Shown here piece after piece: positions 1-9,580 of a DNA stretch of 64,000 nucleotides. Each line of letters opens with the position of its first letter. The stretch's first letter is position 1. This DNA comes from Rhynchopus sp. YZ270_cl-10 (Eukaryota; Euglenozoa; Diplonemea; Diplonemida; Diplonemidae): positions 1,240,001 to 1,304,000 of the forward strand of contig OZ037836.1 in the NCBI GenBank assembly GCA_964035575.1, given 5' to 3'. Made by a program: the position numbers and the translations under genes. The notes beneath the pieces were generated by a model. That model searched no databases. It had not been told where the DNA came from and saw only the letters and a program-made list of their open reading frames with translations.

Positions 1-157
1 CTGTACTGTACTGTACTGTACTGTACTGTACTGTACTGTACTGTACTGTACTGTACTGTACTGTACTGTACTGTACTGTACTGTACTGTACTGTACTGTA
101 CTGTACTGTACTGTACTGTACTGTACTGTACTGTACTGTACTGTACTGTACTGTACT
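1..157. repeat. (CTGTA)n satellite, end of an array
   Basis: Perfect 5-bp tandem repeat running from the first base to about 157, so the array continues outside the window. The same unit in the same orientation forms the array at 36141-37013. Both stop at an ACTCCC sequence, but the flanking DNA differs beyond that. Confidence 0.97.
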
Positions 158-751
158 CCCCGAGAAAACCACTTTTTTGGGATAATTCAGCGCATTAGAA
201 AATTTTGCGACCCCGCTCGGTTAGAACCGTGACTCTGTGTGACCCTTACCACCGTGAGAGTAAACACCAAAAAACGGGGAAAATAAAAATAAAAAGGGGT
301 ACCCCCTCCAAATTCCCCGTGGTTCGCCCGTATGTCTCCCGCGGTTGTACCGCGTACAACGGTTCACACCATTTTGGCCATTTTTTCACAAAAAACCAAT
401 TTTTTTTAATCAGGAAAGTATCTGTAGAGGTCGTCAGGTGGTTTAATGGGATATTTGGGTGATCCCCAGGGCGATTTGCGGCCAGGTACGACCTTTTTGG
501 TGGGTTTCTTCACCTAAATTTCAAAAAAATGGGTTTGTGACAGTATTTGTACAGGGATTTAGACACCACTGCGCCCCCTAGAGGGGGGGGAAGCTGAGAA
601 AACCGTATTATTTTGTCTGTTTTGTGCATAGCTGAAAGGGAAAAAGAAAGAAAACTTGAAAGATGTACCGCAACACATCTTCACCACCATCGCATGAGGG
701 AACCAGAAAAAGGCGGACAAAACCCACAAACCAAATTCAACCCACGTTCAT
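158..751. other. 3' flank of the first LRR gene
   Basis: No gene is supported here. From about 600 to 751 the sequence matches the 3' flanks of the other type-A genes (2290-2442 and 18600-18780), so it is the family's shared downstream region. The rest is AT-rich single-copy sequence. Confidence 0.6.
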
Positions 752-1972
752 TCAGCCCTTTTTAACCCTCTTGCCAGGACGCACAACAGCGGTGTCCCTC
801 TTCACTCGTGGCGTCTGTTCCTCCTCACCTTCATCCTCGCTGCACGCAGGCGAACCCTTGCTCTCTGCGAACCCTGCTTCCCTTTCCTCAGAGGGCTCTG
901 TGTCTGCATGAAGACGCTTCCGCCTGCACCCTTCTTTCTGCACGGTTGCGGGGTCGGGCACGTTGTCAGTCTCGCATATCAGACCGTGAATCACATTTGT
1001 CGGCAAACCCACTTCTTTCGCAAGCAACCTCCTCACAACCAGAGCGTCCTTGCTCAACCCTGAGGCATCGATTCTTGTTAACTCTGAGCAGGACTCGAAC
1101 AAATACTCCCCAATACTCCTGACCCCGCTCAACGCAGACAGGCCATCGACGACTTGCAAGCGTAAGCAATGCCCAAAGAAGTACTTCCCGATGGTAACGA
1201 CACTCCTCAGCCCCGAAAGACAAACTCTCTTCAACGACGAGCAGTTGTAAAGAAATCCGTCAACTATTTTGGTGACATTGCTCAACCCCGAAAGGTCCAC
1301 GGACGTCAAATGGCTGCACTTGTTAAGAAAATCCCCCGCAATCACAGTCAGGCAGCGAAACACAGAGAGGTCAACCGTTCGCAATGCAGAAGAACCAAGA
1401 AAGTATTGGTCTATCATAGTGACACTGCCGAACCCCGACAGGTTGATGCTCTCCAATCGTTCGGCGAAGGGGATGAAGCGAACTCCTATCACAGTCACAT
1501 TGCACAACCCTGAAAGGTCAACCTCTGTCAACTGTGGGCAATTGTACAGGAAGTTTGCCCCTATTTCGGTGACAACCGACACAGCACTAAGGTCAAGTCG
1601 CGTTAACGCACTGCGTTCCAAGAAGTGAAAAGGAATCACAGTCGCAACCTCCGCCTCCAAAAGCAAACGCGCAACGTCCGGATTCTTCACAGTCGCCAAC
1701 CTCTGTTTTGTCAGGTCTGTCTCGCCCAATGCGTGAAGTGCTGCAATGGCAGCAGACTTCGTTGTCCTCATGAGCATAATCGTGTCCCCAGCACTCAGCT
1801 CCTTGATGCCCTCCTCGTCACGCAGCACCTCCCCTCTGAAAGTCATCTGAAAGCTGTCTTCCTGCAACCCTGCTGCAGACGCCACCTTCAGACGCAGGTG
1901 TCCAAGTGCATCATCCACACCCACCTCCACCACATGTTCCTTCTCGTCAAAATCCTTGATCGTGATATCCAT
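752..1972 (-). CDS. Ubl-LRR protein, type A copy 1
   Basis: 406-residue intronless protein. Residues 1-70 form a ubiquitin-like fold (MDITIKDF start, acidic-hydrophobic pattern, end near GDTIMLMRTTK) with no terminal GG, so it is not a conjugated modifier. A helical linker (AIAALHALGETD to about residue 115) follows, then about eight 23-residue BspA/LRR_5-type repeats with the pattern FLxxCxxLTxVDLSGLSNVTxI. The tail is acidic then basic and ends KRVKKG, like a nuclear localisation signal. I chose the ATG at 1972, not the upstream one at 2056, because all paralogues align from this Met and an A-rich leader precedes it. No signal peptide or transmembrane segment is seen. Function is unknown; a Ubl plus LRR suggests protein recognition linked to proteasome or ubiquitin machinery (inference). 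Confidence 0.85.
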   Translation of the reverse strand: MDITIKDFDEKEHVVEVGVDDALGHLRLKVASAAGLQEDSFQMTFRGEVLRDEEGIKELSAGDTIMLMRTTKSAAIAALHALGETDLTKQRLATVKNPDVARLLLEAEVATVIPFHFLERSALTRLDLSAVSVVTEIGANFLYNCPQLTEVDLSGLCNVTVIGVRFIPFAERLESINLSGFGSVTMIDQYFLGSSALRTVDLSVFRCLTVIAGDFLNKCSHLTSVDLSGLSNVTKIVDGFLYNCSSLKRVCLSGLRSVVTIGKYFFGHCLRLQVVDGLSALSGVRSIGEYLFESCSELTRIDASGLSKDALVVRRLLAKEVGLPTNVIHGLICETDNVPDPATVQKEGCRRKRLHADTEPSEEREAGFAESKGSPACSEDEGEEEQTPRVKRDTAVVRPGKRVKKG

Positions 1973-2442
1973 TTTTGTGTTTTTGTGTTTTGTGCTGTGT
2001 CTCTGCTGAGGTGTGCTGCTGTTTTGTGTCAGAGTGAGCTGAGTAATGTTTGTCATCAGAGTCGATCAAGCTAACAGGAAACGTTGAAAAGGTTTGTCAT
2101 CACGTCTCGGGGGAAATGGAAGTTGGAAACAGCACAGACAGGTCTCTTGCCAAGGTTGACAGGCAGATGTGAGGGAGTTACCCAAATGACCGCCAGAGGA
2201 CCTTGTCCTCAATCAAATTATACCTTCTTCTTTCAGGTTGGGGAGGGAGGTGGTAAAAACGCTGCATAAACTCTCGAGGGAGGTGGGAATGTCTTGTTTT
2301 GTCTGTTTTGTGTTGCGACTGAAAAACAGGGAAAAAGAAAGAAAACTTGAAAGATGTACCGCAACACGTCTCCACCACCATCGCAAGAGGGAACAAGAAA
2401 AAGGAGGAGAAAACCCGCAAACCCAATTCAATCTACGTCCAT
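1973..2442. other. Type-A intergenic spacer holding an empty insertion site
   Basis: Spacer between two type-A genes. Bases 2003-2222 match 15130-15348, and 2223-2442 match 18530 onward. At 2218-2222 it reads TTATA where the paralogous spacer carries a 3.2-kb element flanked by TGATA. This is the uninterrupted version of that site. Confidence 0.85.
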
Positions 2443-3663
2443 TCAACCCTTTTTAACCCTCTTGCCAGGACGCACAACAGCGGTGTCCCTCTTCACTCGT
2501 GGCGTCTGTTCCTCCTCACCTTCATCCTCGCTGCACGCAGGCGAACCCTTGCTCTCTGCGAACCCTGCTTCCCTTTCCTCAGAGGGCTCTGTGTCTGCAT
2601 GAAGACGCTTCCGCCTGCACCCTTCTTTCTGCACGGTTGCGGGGTCGGGCACGTTGTCAGTCTCGCATATCAGACCGTGAATCGCGTTTGTCGGCAAAGG
2701 TGGTTCTTTCGCAAGCAACCTCCTCACAACCAGAGCGTCCTTGCTCAACCCTGAAGCATCGATTCTTGTTAACTCTGGGCAGGAGGAGAAGAAGTCCTCC
2801 CCAATACTCCTGACACCGCTCAACGCAAACAGGCCATCGACGACTTGCAAGCGTAAGCAATGCCCAAAGAAGCCCTTCCCAACGGTAACGACACTCCTCA
2901 GCCCCGAAAGACAAACTCTCTTCAACGACGAGCAGCGGAAAAGAAAGTTGTCACCTATTTCGGTGACATTGCTCAACCCCGAAAGGTCCACGGACGTCAA
3001 ATGATAGCAGCAGCAAAGAAAAACCTCCTCAATCACAGTCACGCGGCGAAACACAGAGAGGTCAACCGTTCGCCATGCAGAGTAGCCAAGAAAGCTATCA
3101 CCTATTTTAGTGACACTGCCGAACCCCGACAGGTTGATGCTCTCCAATCCCACGGCGAAGGTGATGAAGTTACGTCCTATCACAGTCACATTGCACAACC
3201 CTGAAAGGTCAACCTCTGTCAACTGTGGGCAATTGTTCAGGAAGTCATCCCCTATTTCGGTGACAACCGACACAGCACTAAGGTCAAGTCGCGTTAACGC
3301 ATTGTTGCGGAAGAAGCCATCAGGAATCACAGTCGCAACCTCCGCCTCCAAAAGCAAACGCGCAACGTCCGGATCGTCCACAGTCTCCAACCTCTGTTTT
3401 GTCAGGTCTGTCTCGCCCAATGCGTGAAGTGCTGCAATGGCATCAAACTTCGTTGTCCTCATGAGCATAATCGTGTCCCCAGCACTCAGCTCCTTGATGC
3501 CCTCCTCTTCACGCAGCACCTCCCCTCTGAAAGTCATCTGAAAGCTGTCTTCCTGCAACCCTGCTGCAGACGCCACCTTCAGACGCAGGTGTCCAAGTGC
3601 ATCATCCACACCCACCTCCACCACATGTTCCTTCTCATCAAAATCCTTTATCGTGAGATCCAT
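2443..3663 (-). CDS. Ubl-LRR protein, type A copy 2
   Basis: 406 residues, the same length and architecture as copy 1: Ubl about 1-70, linker, about eight 23-residue LRRs, and an identical acidic-basic C-terminal tail. Differences cluster at the variable positions inside each LRR (for example the two residues before each Cys), while the scaffold residues are fixed. An upstream in-frame ATG at 3753 would add 30 hydrophobic residues resembling a signal peptide. That stretch is absent from copy 1 and lies outside the family homology, so I start at 3663. The two genes form a direct tandem pair. Confidence 0.85.
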   Translation of the reverse strand: MDLTIKDFDEKEHVVEVGVDDALGHLRLKVASAAGLQEDSFQMTFRGEVLREEEGIKELSAGDTIMLMRTTKFDAIAALHALGETDLTKQRLETVDDPDVARLLLEAEVATVIPDGFFRNNALTRLDLSAVSVVTEIGDDFLNNCPQLTEVDLSGLCNVTVIGRNFITFAVGLESINLSGFGSVTKIGDSFLGYSAWRTVDLSVFRRVTVIEEVFLCCCYHLTSVDLSGLSNVTEIGDNFLFRCSSLKRVCLSGLRSVVTVGKGFFGHCLRLQVVDGLFALSGVRSIGEDFFSSCPELTRIDASGLSKDALVVRRLLAKEPPLPTNAIHGLICETDNVPDPATVQKEGCRRKRLHADTEPSEEREAGFAESKGSPACSEDEGEEEQTPRVKRDTAVVRPGKRVKKG

Positions 3664-4155
3664 TTTTGTGTTTTTTGTGTTTTGTGCTGTGGCGTTTATC
3701 GTGGAGAAGGTGTGGACAAGCAAGAAACAAAGAGATAAAAACGGAAGCTGCAATATGCAGACAACCCATTAATGAGCGAACTCAACAGGATGCAGGCACA
3801 ACGTACCCTGCACACAACCAGAAGATGCAGAAAGAAACTGAGGCTTGCCTGCACCACACTGCAATGTGAACCAGACCTGCACATCACCACTCACCACCAC
3901 CAACCCACCTCCCGATGAAGCATCCTGAGCTTGCAGGTAATCCCACCTCCTGCACCACATCGTATTGTGAAGGATCAAGCAAGAAAGAAAGAACTGAGGA
4001 CTCTGAACTTCACAAGGACAACGCAACGAAGAAGAGGGAGAAAAAATCTTCTCTTTTTTTTTGGGTTACAATACTCTAATTGGGGTGTGTGGGGGTATAC
4101 AGGTACACAGGGCCGAACAAAAAAATGATTCTTTTTTTCGCCCGTTTGGTTTTTA
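3664..4155. other. Intergenic, nothing recognised
   Basis: Moderately C- and A-rich sequence between the type-A pair and a MITE. No conserved ORF, RNA gene or repeat was recognised. Confidence 0.5.
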
Positions 4156-4795
4156 CACCATGGACTCGTAATGACATTACGTGACGAGGGACGAGGGAAA
4201 TTACGTGGGAAATTACGCGCGCAATGACGTCGTCACGACGCGGGCACCCCCTCGTAATGACGACGTCATGACGTGGGGTTTCCCTCGTCACGACGACGGC
4301 ATTACGACGTCATGACGAGGGGGTGCTCCCGTGGTCATTGTCTGGCTATTGCCTCCCAGGGAAAGGGACTCTCGAATTTTTTTTTTTTGGCCCCTATATA
4401 GGGCTAATTTCGACGATTTGAGGCCATTAAAAGCAAAATTTGGCACTTTTAAGCATCTGTGGGGGTCTAATGGCCGTATTTTGGCTGAAATTTGACTTGA
4501 CAATTTTTTTCACCATTTGGTCAATCTGAGGTTTTCTTTGGATTTTTTGGGCCACTTTATGACCTACCACGCCCGATTTTTGAAAAAAAAATTTTTTTTT
4601 GTATTGGTCAAAAATCGCCTTGTCGTGGGTGCCCACGTCATGACGACGTCGTGACGTGGTAATTACGAGGGGGTGCCCTCGTAATTACCTCGTCATGACG
4701 AGGGCACCCCCTCGTAATTACGAGGGGGTGCCCTCGTCAAGGCACTCGTAATTACCTCGTCATGACGCGCGTAATGTCATTACGAGTCCATGGTG
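4156..4795. mobile_element. MITE with 26-bp TIRs and TA target duplication
   Basis: A 640-bp element with perfect 26-bp terminal inverted repeats starting CACCATGGACTCG, flanked by TA at 4154-4155 and 4796-4797. A TA duplication is the hallmark of Tc1/mariner-type transposition. Inside each end are dense short palindromes (CGTCATGACG, GTAATTAC, CGAGGGGGTGCCCTCG) that could fold into long hairpins. The centre (about 4370-4620) is AT-rich and non-coding, so the element is non-autonomous. Confidence 0.85.
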
Positions 4796-5212
4796 TATTT
4801 GACAAGAAAATATGGAAAAAAAAAAAAAATTGAATGTATCTCTTGTACACACACATCTGAAATAAAGAAATTTTACGATGTATGGATCTCAAAAGGTGGA
4901 CACAAAAATTGGGTAAGATAGGGCTCTCTCTCTCTCTTTCTATTACGAATCCATACTGTCACATATCTTTTGGAGAAATTGAACAAATTTTCACAAATAA
5001 AAAAGAAGAAAAAATCGGGTCTATTGTTTGTGCGCTCAAAACCGGAAAACAAAGGGGTAAAAAAAATGTGTACTGAAGTTGTTGGCGAATGGAGTACTCA
5101 AAGAACAAGCCAGCTCTGTCTTTTTCAATCCGTTTTGTTTTTGCCCGCAGCGCTTGCCTCCAATCTTTTTTTAGAATTGACAACAAGTTGTTTTATCAAA
5201 AAAGACTAAAAA
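4796..5212. other. Intergenic, nothing recognised
   Basis: AT-rich sequence with short homopolymer runs between the MITE and the stop codon of the NPF-repeat gene. No ORF or RNA gene is supported. Confidence 0.5.
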
Positions 5213-8200
5213 TTACTTTCGGAGCAATGCAGCTGCAGCTTCTATGTCGGCCACTGGAACAGAACGCTGGTAGAACCTGAGGGGGACTGAGGACGTTTTG
5301 GCCTCATGCACTGGGGTGCTTGGCAAATACTTGGGTGTGGCAGAGAGCATCGGTGGTGGCGTCATCGTATGTGCTCGCTCTGTGCCAGACAGCGGCGTGC
5401 TGTAGCTGTTTGCCATCGTCCTGTGGGTTTGCGTTTCGCTTAGCTTTAGGTCCAGCAGCCTGCTCTTGGTTGCCACTTCATTCATCTTCTTCTGCAACTC
5501 CTGCTCCTTAATGAACTGCTCCGTCCTCTGTCTATCCAAATCGCTTCTAGACTTATCCAACTCTAGCTCCTGAATCTGCATTTATTTTTTTCATAATTTT
5601 TTTTTTTTTTGAAATTATTGAAAGCACTTCCGACTGACCCACTTCCGATGACAGCCCCGGATAAAAGAGAAGTACCCTACAGCCAACAGCAAAAGGTATA
5701 AAAAAGAACCCTAATGGCTTGTCCGTAACGAAGGCGGTGCACAACCGCTCGTCAGCTGGCGACCCACCTTCCGCTGAAGAGTTGTGACTTTACGAATACT
5801 CTCATTCGCTTCACCCAACTCTTAGTGAACGATTGTCGAGACAAGAGAGCAAAGGGGGGAATCATAGCATCTCTCTCTTTGCGTCCCATGCTGTACTGAC
5901 AGTGCCTCACCCTTAGGGATTTAAATGGACGTCCTTAGAGCCACCCCGTAACACAAAGGTGTAGCAGAACCGAGGTCCTAGCATTGATATACCCTGTCAG
6001 GGTTTACCTTGCAAACAATAGGCACCCCCGAAACATACCTGCACGACCCTCTCCCTTGCAGCATCGTACTCCTCCCTTCTGCGTGTAGGAGAGGACTGCT
6101 GTGCAACCAACTCTGGGTACACCTCGCCGCCCCAACCCTGTTGTTTTAGTTGTTGTTTTTTTGTGTCGCCAATGACCTGCTAGTGCAGGGTGTACTCAAT
6201 GTCGCCCGAAGGCTAATGTACTTCAAAGATATTGGCGAAAGTCGTCCTTTTATTCGAAACAGCATCGTGGAGGGAAGAGTGGTGGTGCTTAATCTCATAC
6301 CATCCCGCTTCCCGCAAAGCTACGTGGTGAACCACTATTATGATAGGATGGGCTGCTGATATGCCTTTCTTTGCGAAGCGCGGCAGTGTCTTCAAACGCA
6401 CGTACCCTCACGTTTTCTTGCGAGGCTAGAATAGCGAAGATCCGATCCGCAGAATCGGTGACCAACTCACGCTCAGACTCCTCAAGACTTTGCAAGCTTA
6501 GCAACCCATGCAAGATGTGAAACTCATGCATGGTTCGTTTGTTTTGCTTTTTCAATGCACTACGGTTGTCTTCTTCATCTTTGACAAGTCTGGTGATATT
6601 GGAGGAGACTTGATGGTAGAGAATTCCTTGCTGATTACGCAATAGGTCGCACCACTCTAACTCCATCCCATGAAGAAGCTTGGACAGGTTGGTAGGGTAG
6701 AGCTCTGTTTCGAGGTAGATACGATGACGGTGTTCGTCCAGCTGGATTTGATGCATGCCGTGTCGTGAAGCAAGCTCTACGTCCCATCGCCAGCGGTCTT
6801 CCGCCATGATGTATGCTTCCCACTGTGCTTCTTCATCTCGTTTGTATGCTTGGCGTCTGGCGGTTGTGATACGACGCCACTCATGCTCCTCTTCCAGCTC
6901 AATCTGCCCCCTTCTGTAGTCTTCACTCCACTGCCCACCCCCAGAAGCTACCATACCCTGCAGTCTCTCTAATAGCCAGCTCTCGATCCGCGACCGTTCC
7001 AGCTTCTCCCTCCGTGAAATGACCTCATGCCGTTCCCTTAACTCCCACCGCGCCTCCTCAATGAAGCGTACCCGAAACAAATCCGCATTTCCCAACGCGT
7101 ACAACCGTTTCCGCATATCCATCTCCTGAAACACAAGACGCTGCATGGTGCTCTGTGCATCCTGCACCATCTCCTCAAGAAGCCGTCCATAAAAGTCTGT
7201 CAAATAATCCCCCGTTTCCTTATCAAAGCTTGACCGAAAGGAGACATTCACCCGAGAGGTGGCCTGCTCATTAGGCCACAGAGAAGCGCCAGCTGTAGGC
7301 GGATCTGTATAGGAGGGGGTAAAGTCGCTGTGAGGTGCACTGCTATTCCCCTGAAGCGTGCCACGTGGACGGGACACATTGTACTCTGGTGTTGTGAAGG
7401 AGATGTGGTTGTCTGTGCGTACCGAATCGCGTGTTGGGTCCTTCAGCACAGAGGACGGTGAGGTTGCCCCGAAAGGGTTGGATGGGGTGTCCGCTGCTTC
7501 CATGGCAAGTGTCGAGCCAACGTCAACTGCCATCTGGCTGTCAGGTTGTGATATTACCTCTGAAATGGGTGCATCCGGAAGAATCTCTTGTTTCTTAAAA
7601 GGGTTGTTCGAAGCAGAGCTGTCCTGTGTAACCTGGCTGCGGAAGGGGGTAGTCCCTTCTGGGGCCTGGCTGTCTTGCATTTTGAAAGGGTTGTTTGACA
7701 CTCCCTCCGATTTAAACTGGTTTTGAACTGGCGGTGCGTCTGTGTTGGGTTGGCTGTCCTGCTTCTTGAATGGGTTGTTCGATACAGAGCTGTTTTCATT
7801 GCTTTTGAAGGGATTTGGTGGGTTCGGTGTGTCCTGGGAATCCTGCTTTTTGAAAGGGTTGTTCGAAACCGAGACTTCCTGGTCCTGCTTCTTGAAGGGG
7901 TTGCTTGAGAGAGAGCTTTCCGTTTGCCCTCTGAAGGGCGGCGGAGGGGGTTGGCTGTCTTGCTTTCTGAAGCCGCTTGACCCTTCTGATTTGAACTGGT
8001 TTGGTGCGTCTGGAGCGGCCTGGCTGTCTTGCATTTTGAAAGGATTGTTCGACACTCCCTCCGATTTAAACTGGTTTTGAACTGGCGGTGCATCTGTGTT
8101 GGGTTGGCTGTCCTGCTTCTTGAACGGATTGTTCGATACAGCGCTATCTACTGCATTGCTGTTGAAAGGTTGTGATACTGGATTTGAGGGACCCCCACTC

Positions 8201-8373
8201 TGCGAGTTAAACTGCCGCACCGCAGATGGCTGAGGAGGCTCGCTTGTCTGGTTTTGAAGACCGAATTGACTTGCCAAAGCACTCACTCCCGCAGGACCCC
8301 CAGCACCCCCTGTTGCACCACCACTGTGTGTCGAGCCGACCGATTGGCTCTCATATTTTTCCGTGAGTGACAT
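5213..8373 (-). CDS. NPF-repeat coiled-coil protein, three exons
   Basis: Exons 8373-6301, 6176-6039 and 5575-5213 (691 + 46 + 120 residues, 857 in all). The introns (6177-6300, 124 bp; 5576-6038, 463 bp) begin GTATGA and GTATGT, end CAG, and are both phase 0; joining gives one open frame. Residues 1-300 are disordered, with nine NPF tripeptides mostly as NNPFKKQDSQ, including a near-exact duplicated block. Residues about 370-690 are very rich in E, R, Q and W and predicted helical; exons 2 and 3 continue a coiled coil (RREEYDAARERVVQ then IQELELDKSRSDL). NPF motifs are the classic ligands of EH domains in endocytosis, so an endocytic adaptor is a reasonable inference. No catalytic domain is recognised. 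Confidence 0.8.
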
Positions 8374-8435
8374 TATGCCACCCTCTGCAAAAAAATGGGT
8401 TTAAAAAGGTGCAAAAGATAGTATTCGAAGGGAAT

Positions 8436-8560
8436 TGGTGTGGCTGACGACCCCAAAAATAGCACAAAATAGCACCTCCCTTCAGCCGCACCAAAAAAAT
8501 CCAGATGCCCAGAATAGCAGAAAATAGCACGACAATAGCACCCCCCTTTCAGCCACACCA
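8436..8560. mobile_element. 125-bp MITE, TGGTGTGGCTG ends, GGAAT duplication
   Basis: Inverted ends TGGTGTGGCTG and CAGCCACACCA flanked by a perfect 5-bp direct repeat GGAAT (8431-8435 and 8561-8565). A second copy lies at 37914-38037. The interior has repeated AATAGCA words and no ORF. It lies just upstream of the NPF-gene start codon. Confidence 0.8.
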
Positions 8561-9580
8561 GGAATGGATATAGGAAGTTTATATCGCGAACACCATAAGA
8601 TGAACCTAAGCCTCAGCCATGTTTAGCCATCTAAAAAAGCGGGCTAAGGTGGGGGTCATGAAAGGCACAAGGTAATGATATAGGGAAGGGTGTATATTGT
8701 CTAACAAGCCAAGTTTTTTTTTTGAGAATAGGAAAAAGAAAAAAAAAAAAGACAAAAACAAACTTAGAGAGATGTAGGGGAAGGAACCCGAAGCACATCT
8801 GTTCAAGCTTAAAATAGGAGAAGTCGGGAAGGGTGTGGCTAGAGAAAAAAAAATGAAAGAGAGAACGTCTGTGTCCAAAAAACACAGCGCTCGGCAGTGG
8901 GAACCAGCTGTTGTAAGAACAGCATCGGCTCGTTTCCGAACCCGCACGCCCACCCTCCCTTTGGTCCCTTTGTATGTGTTTTATTTTGCTTTTTGTTTGT
9001 TTGTTACTGTTATGGCGACGATCAGTGTCGGTACTCAATATTGCCCGAAAGGCAGAGAGACAGTTAGTTACCGCATATTTTTATTTGCTAGGTTTTGAAG
9101 TGCTGTAGCTGTCCACACACACAATCACGCCTTCTTGCTCTCCATCAACAGCATGAGTTCGCGTTTCTTCTCTTCAACCTTCTGTGCGAGCAATACTTTA
9201 GCGGAGGCTACAACATTTTGTGCGACACCACGTGTGAAAAATCTGTGAGAGAGCGAGAGAGAGATATTCAGTGGATCAACAAGTTACAAATTTACATTAA
9301 ATAATGGTTATGGTTGTTGATGCAGGCATCTCCAACTGACTGTACGATGTCAGCCATCCGGATGCAAGTCCCAGTACCCTGCAGTTAACAGAATGTGTAA
9401 ATAAGACACTGTACACAAAAAAGATCTCTCATGACAACAAGAGATAAATAAACTTTGTCTAAAAAAAGCTATTTACAGATTTCTCTGGATTTGAACGGCA
9501 TTTGGCCTGTTTATCATTTTTGTAGTTTACACAAAAAATTGCTCCCAAAATGTGCTATATATTTTTGTACAGAGACAACT
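8561..9580. other. Intergenic between NPF gene and helicase
   Basis: No gene is supported. Holds one copy of a recurring motif (ATAAGATGAACCTAAGCCTC, 8595-8614) and one copy of a dispersed ~75-bp motif at about 9316-9390. The remainder is low-complexity A- and T-rich sequence. Confidence 0.5.

Noticed and set aside
752-3663. BspA-type LRR proteins as surface adhesins, as in Trichomonas or Treponema
   Set aside because: No signal peptide, membrane segment or anchor; a Ubl N-terminus and nuclear-type basic tails point inside the cell.
3664-3753. Signal-peptide-like N-terminal extension of type-A copy 2
   Set aside because: Absent from copy 1 and outside the family alignment; the shared Met at 3663 has the conserved leader.
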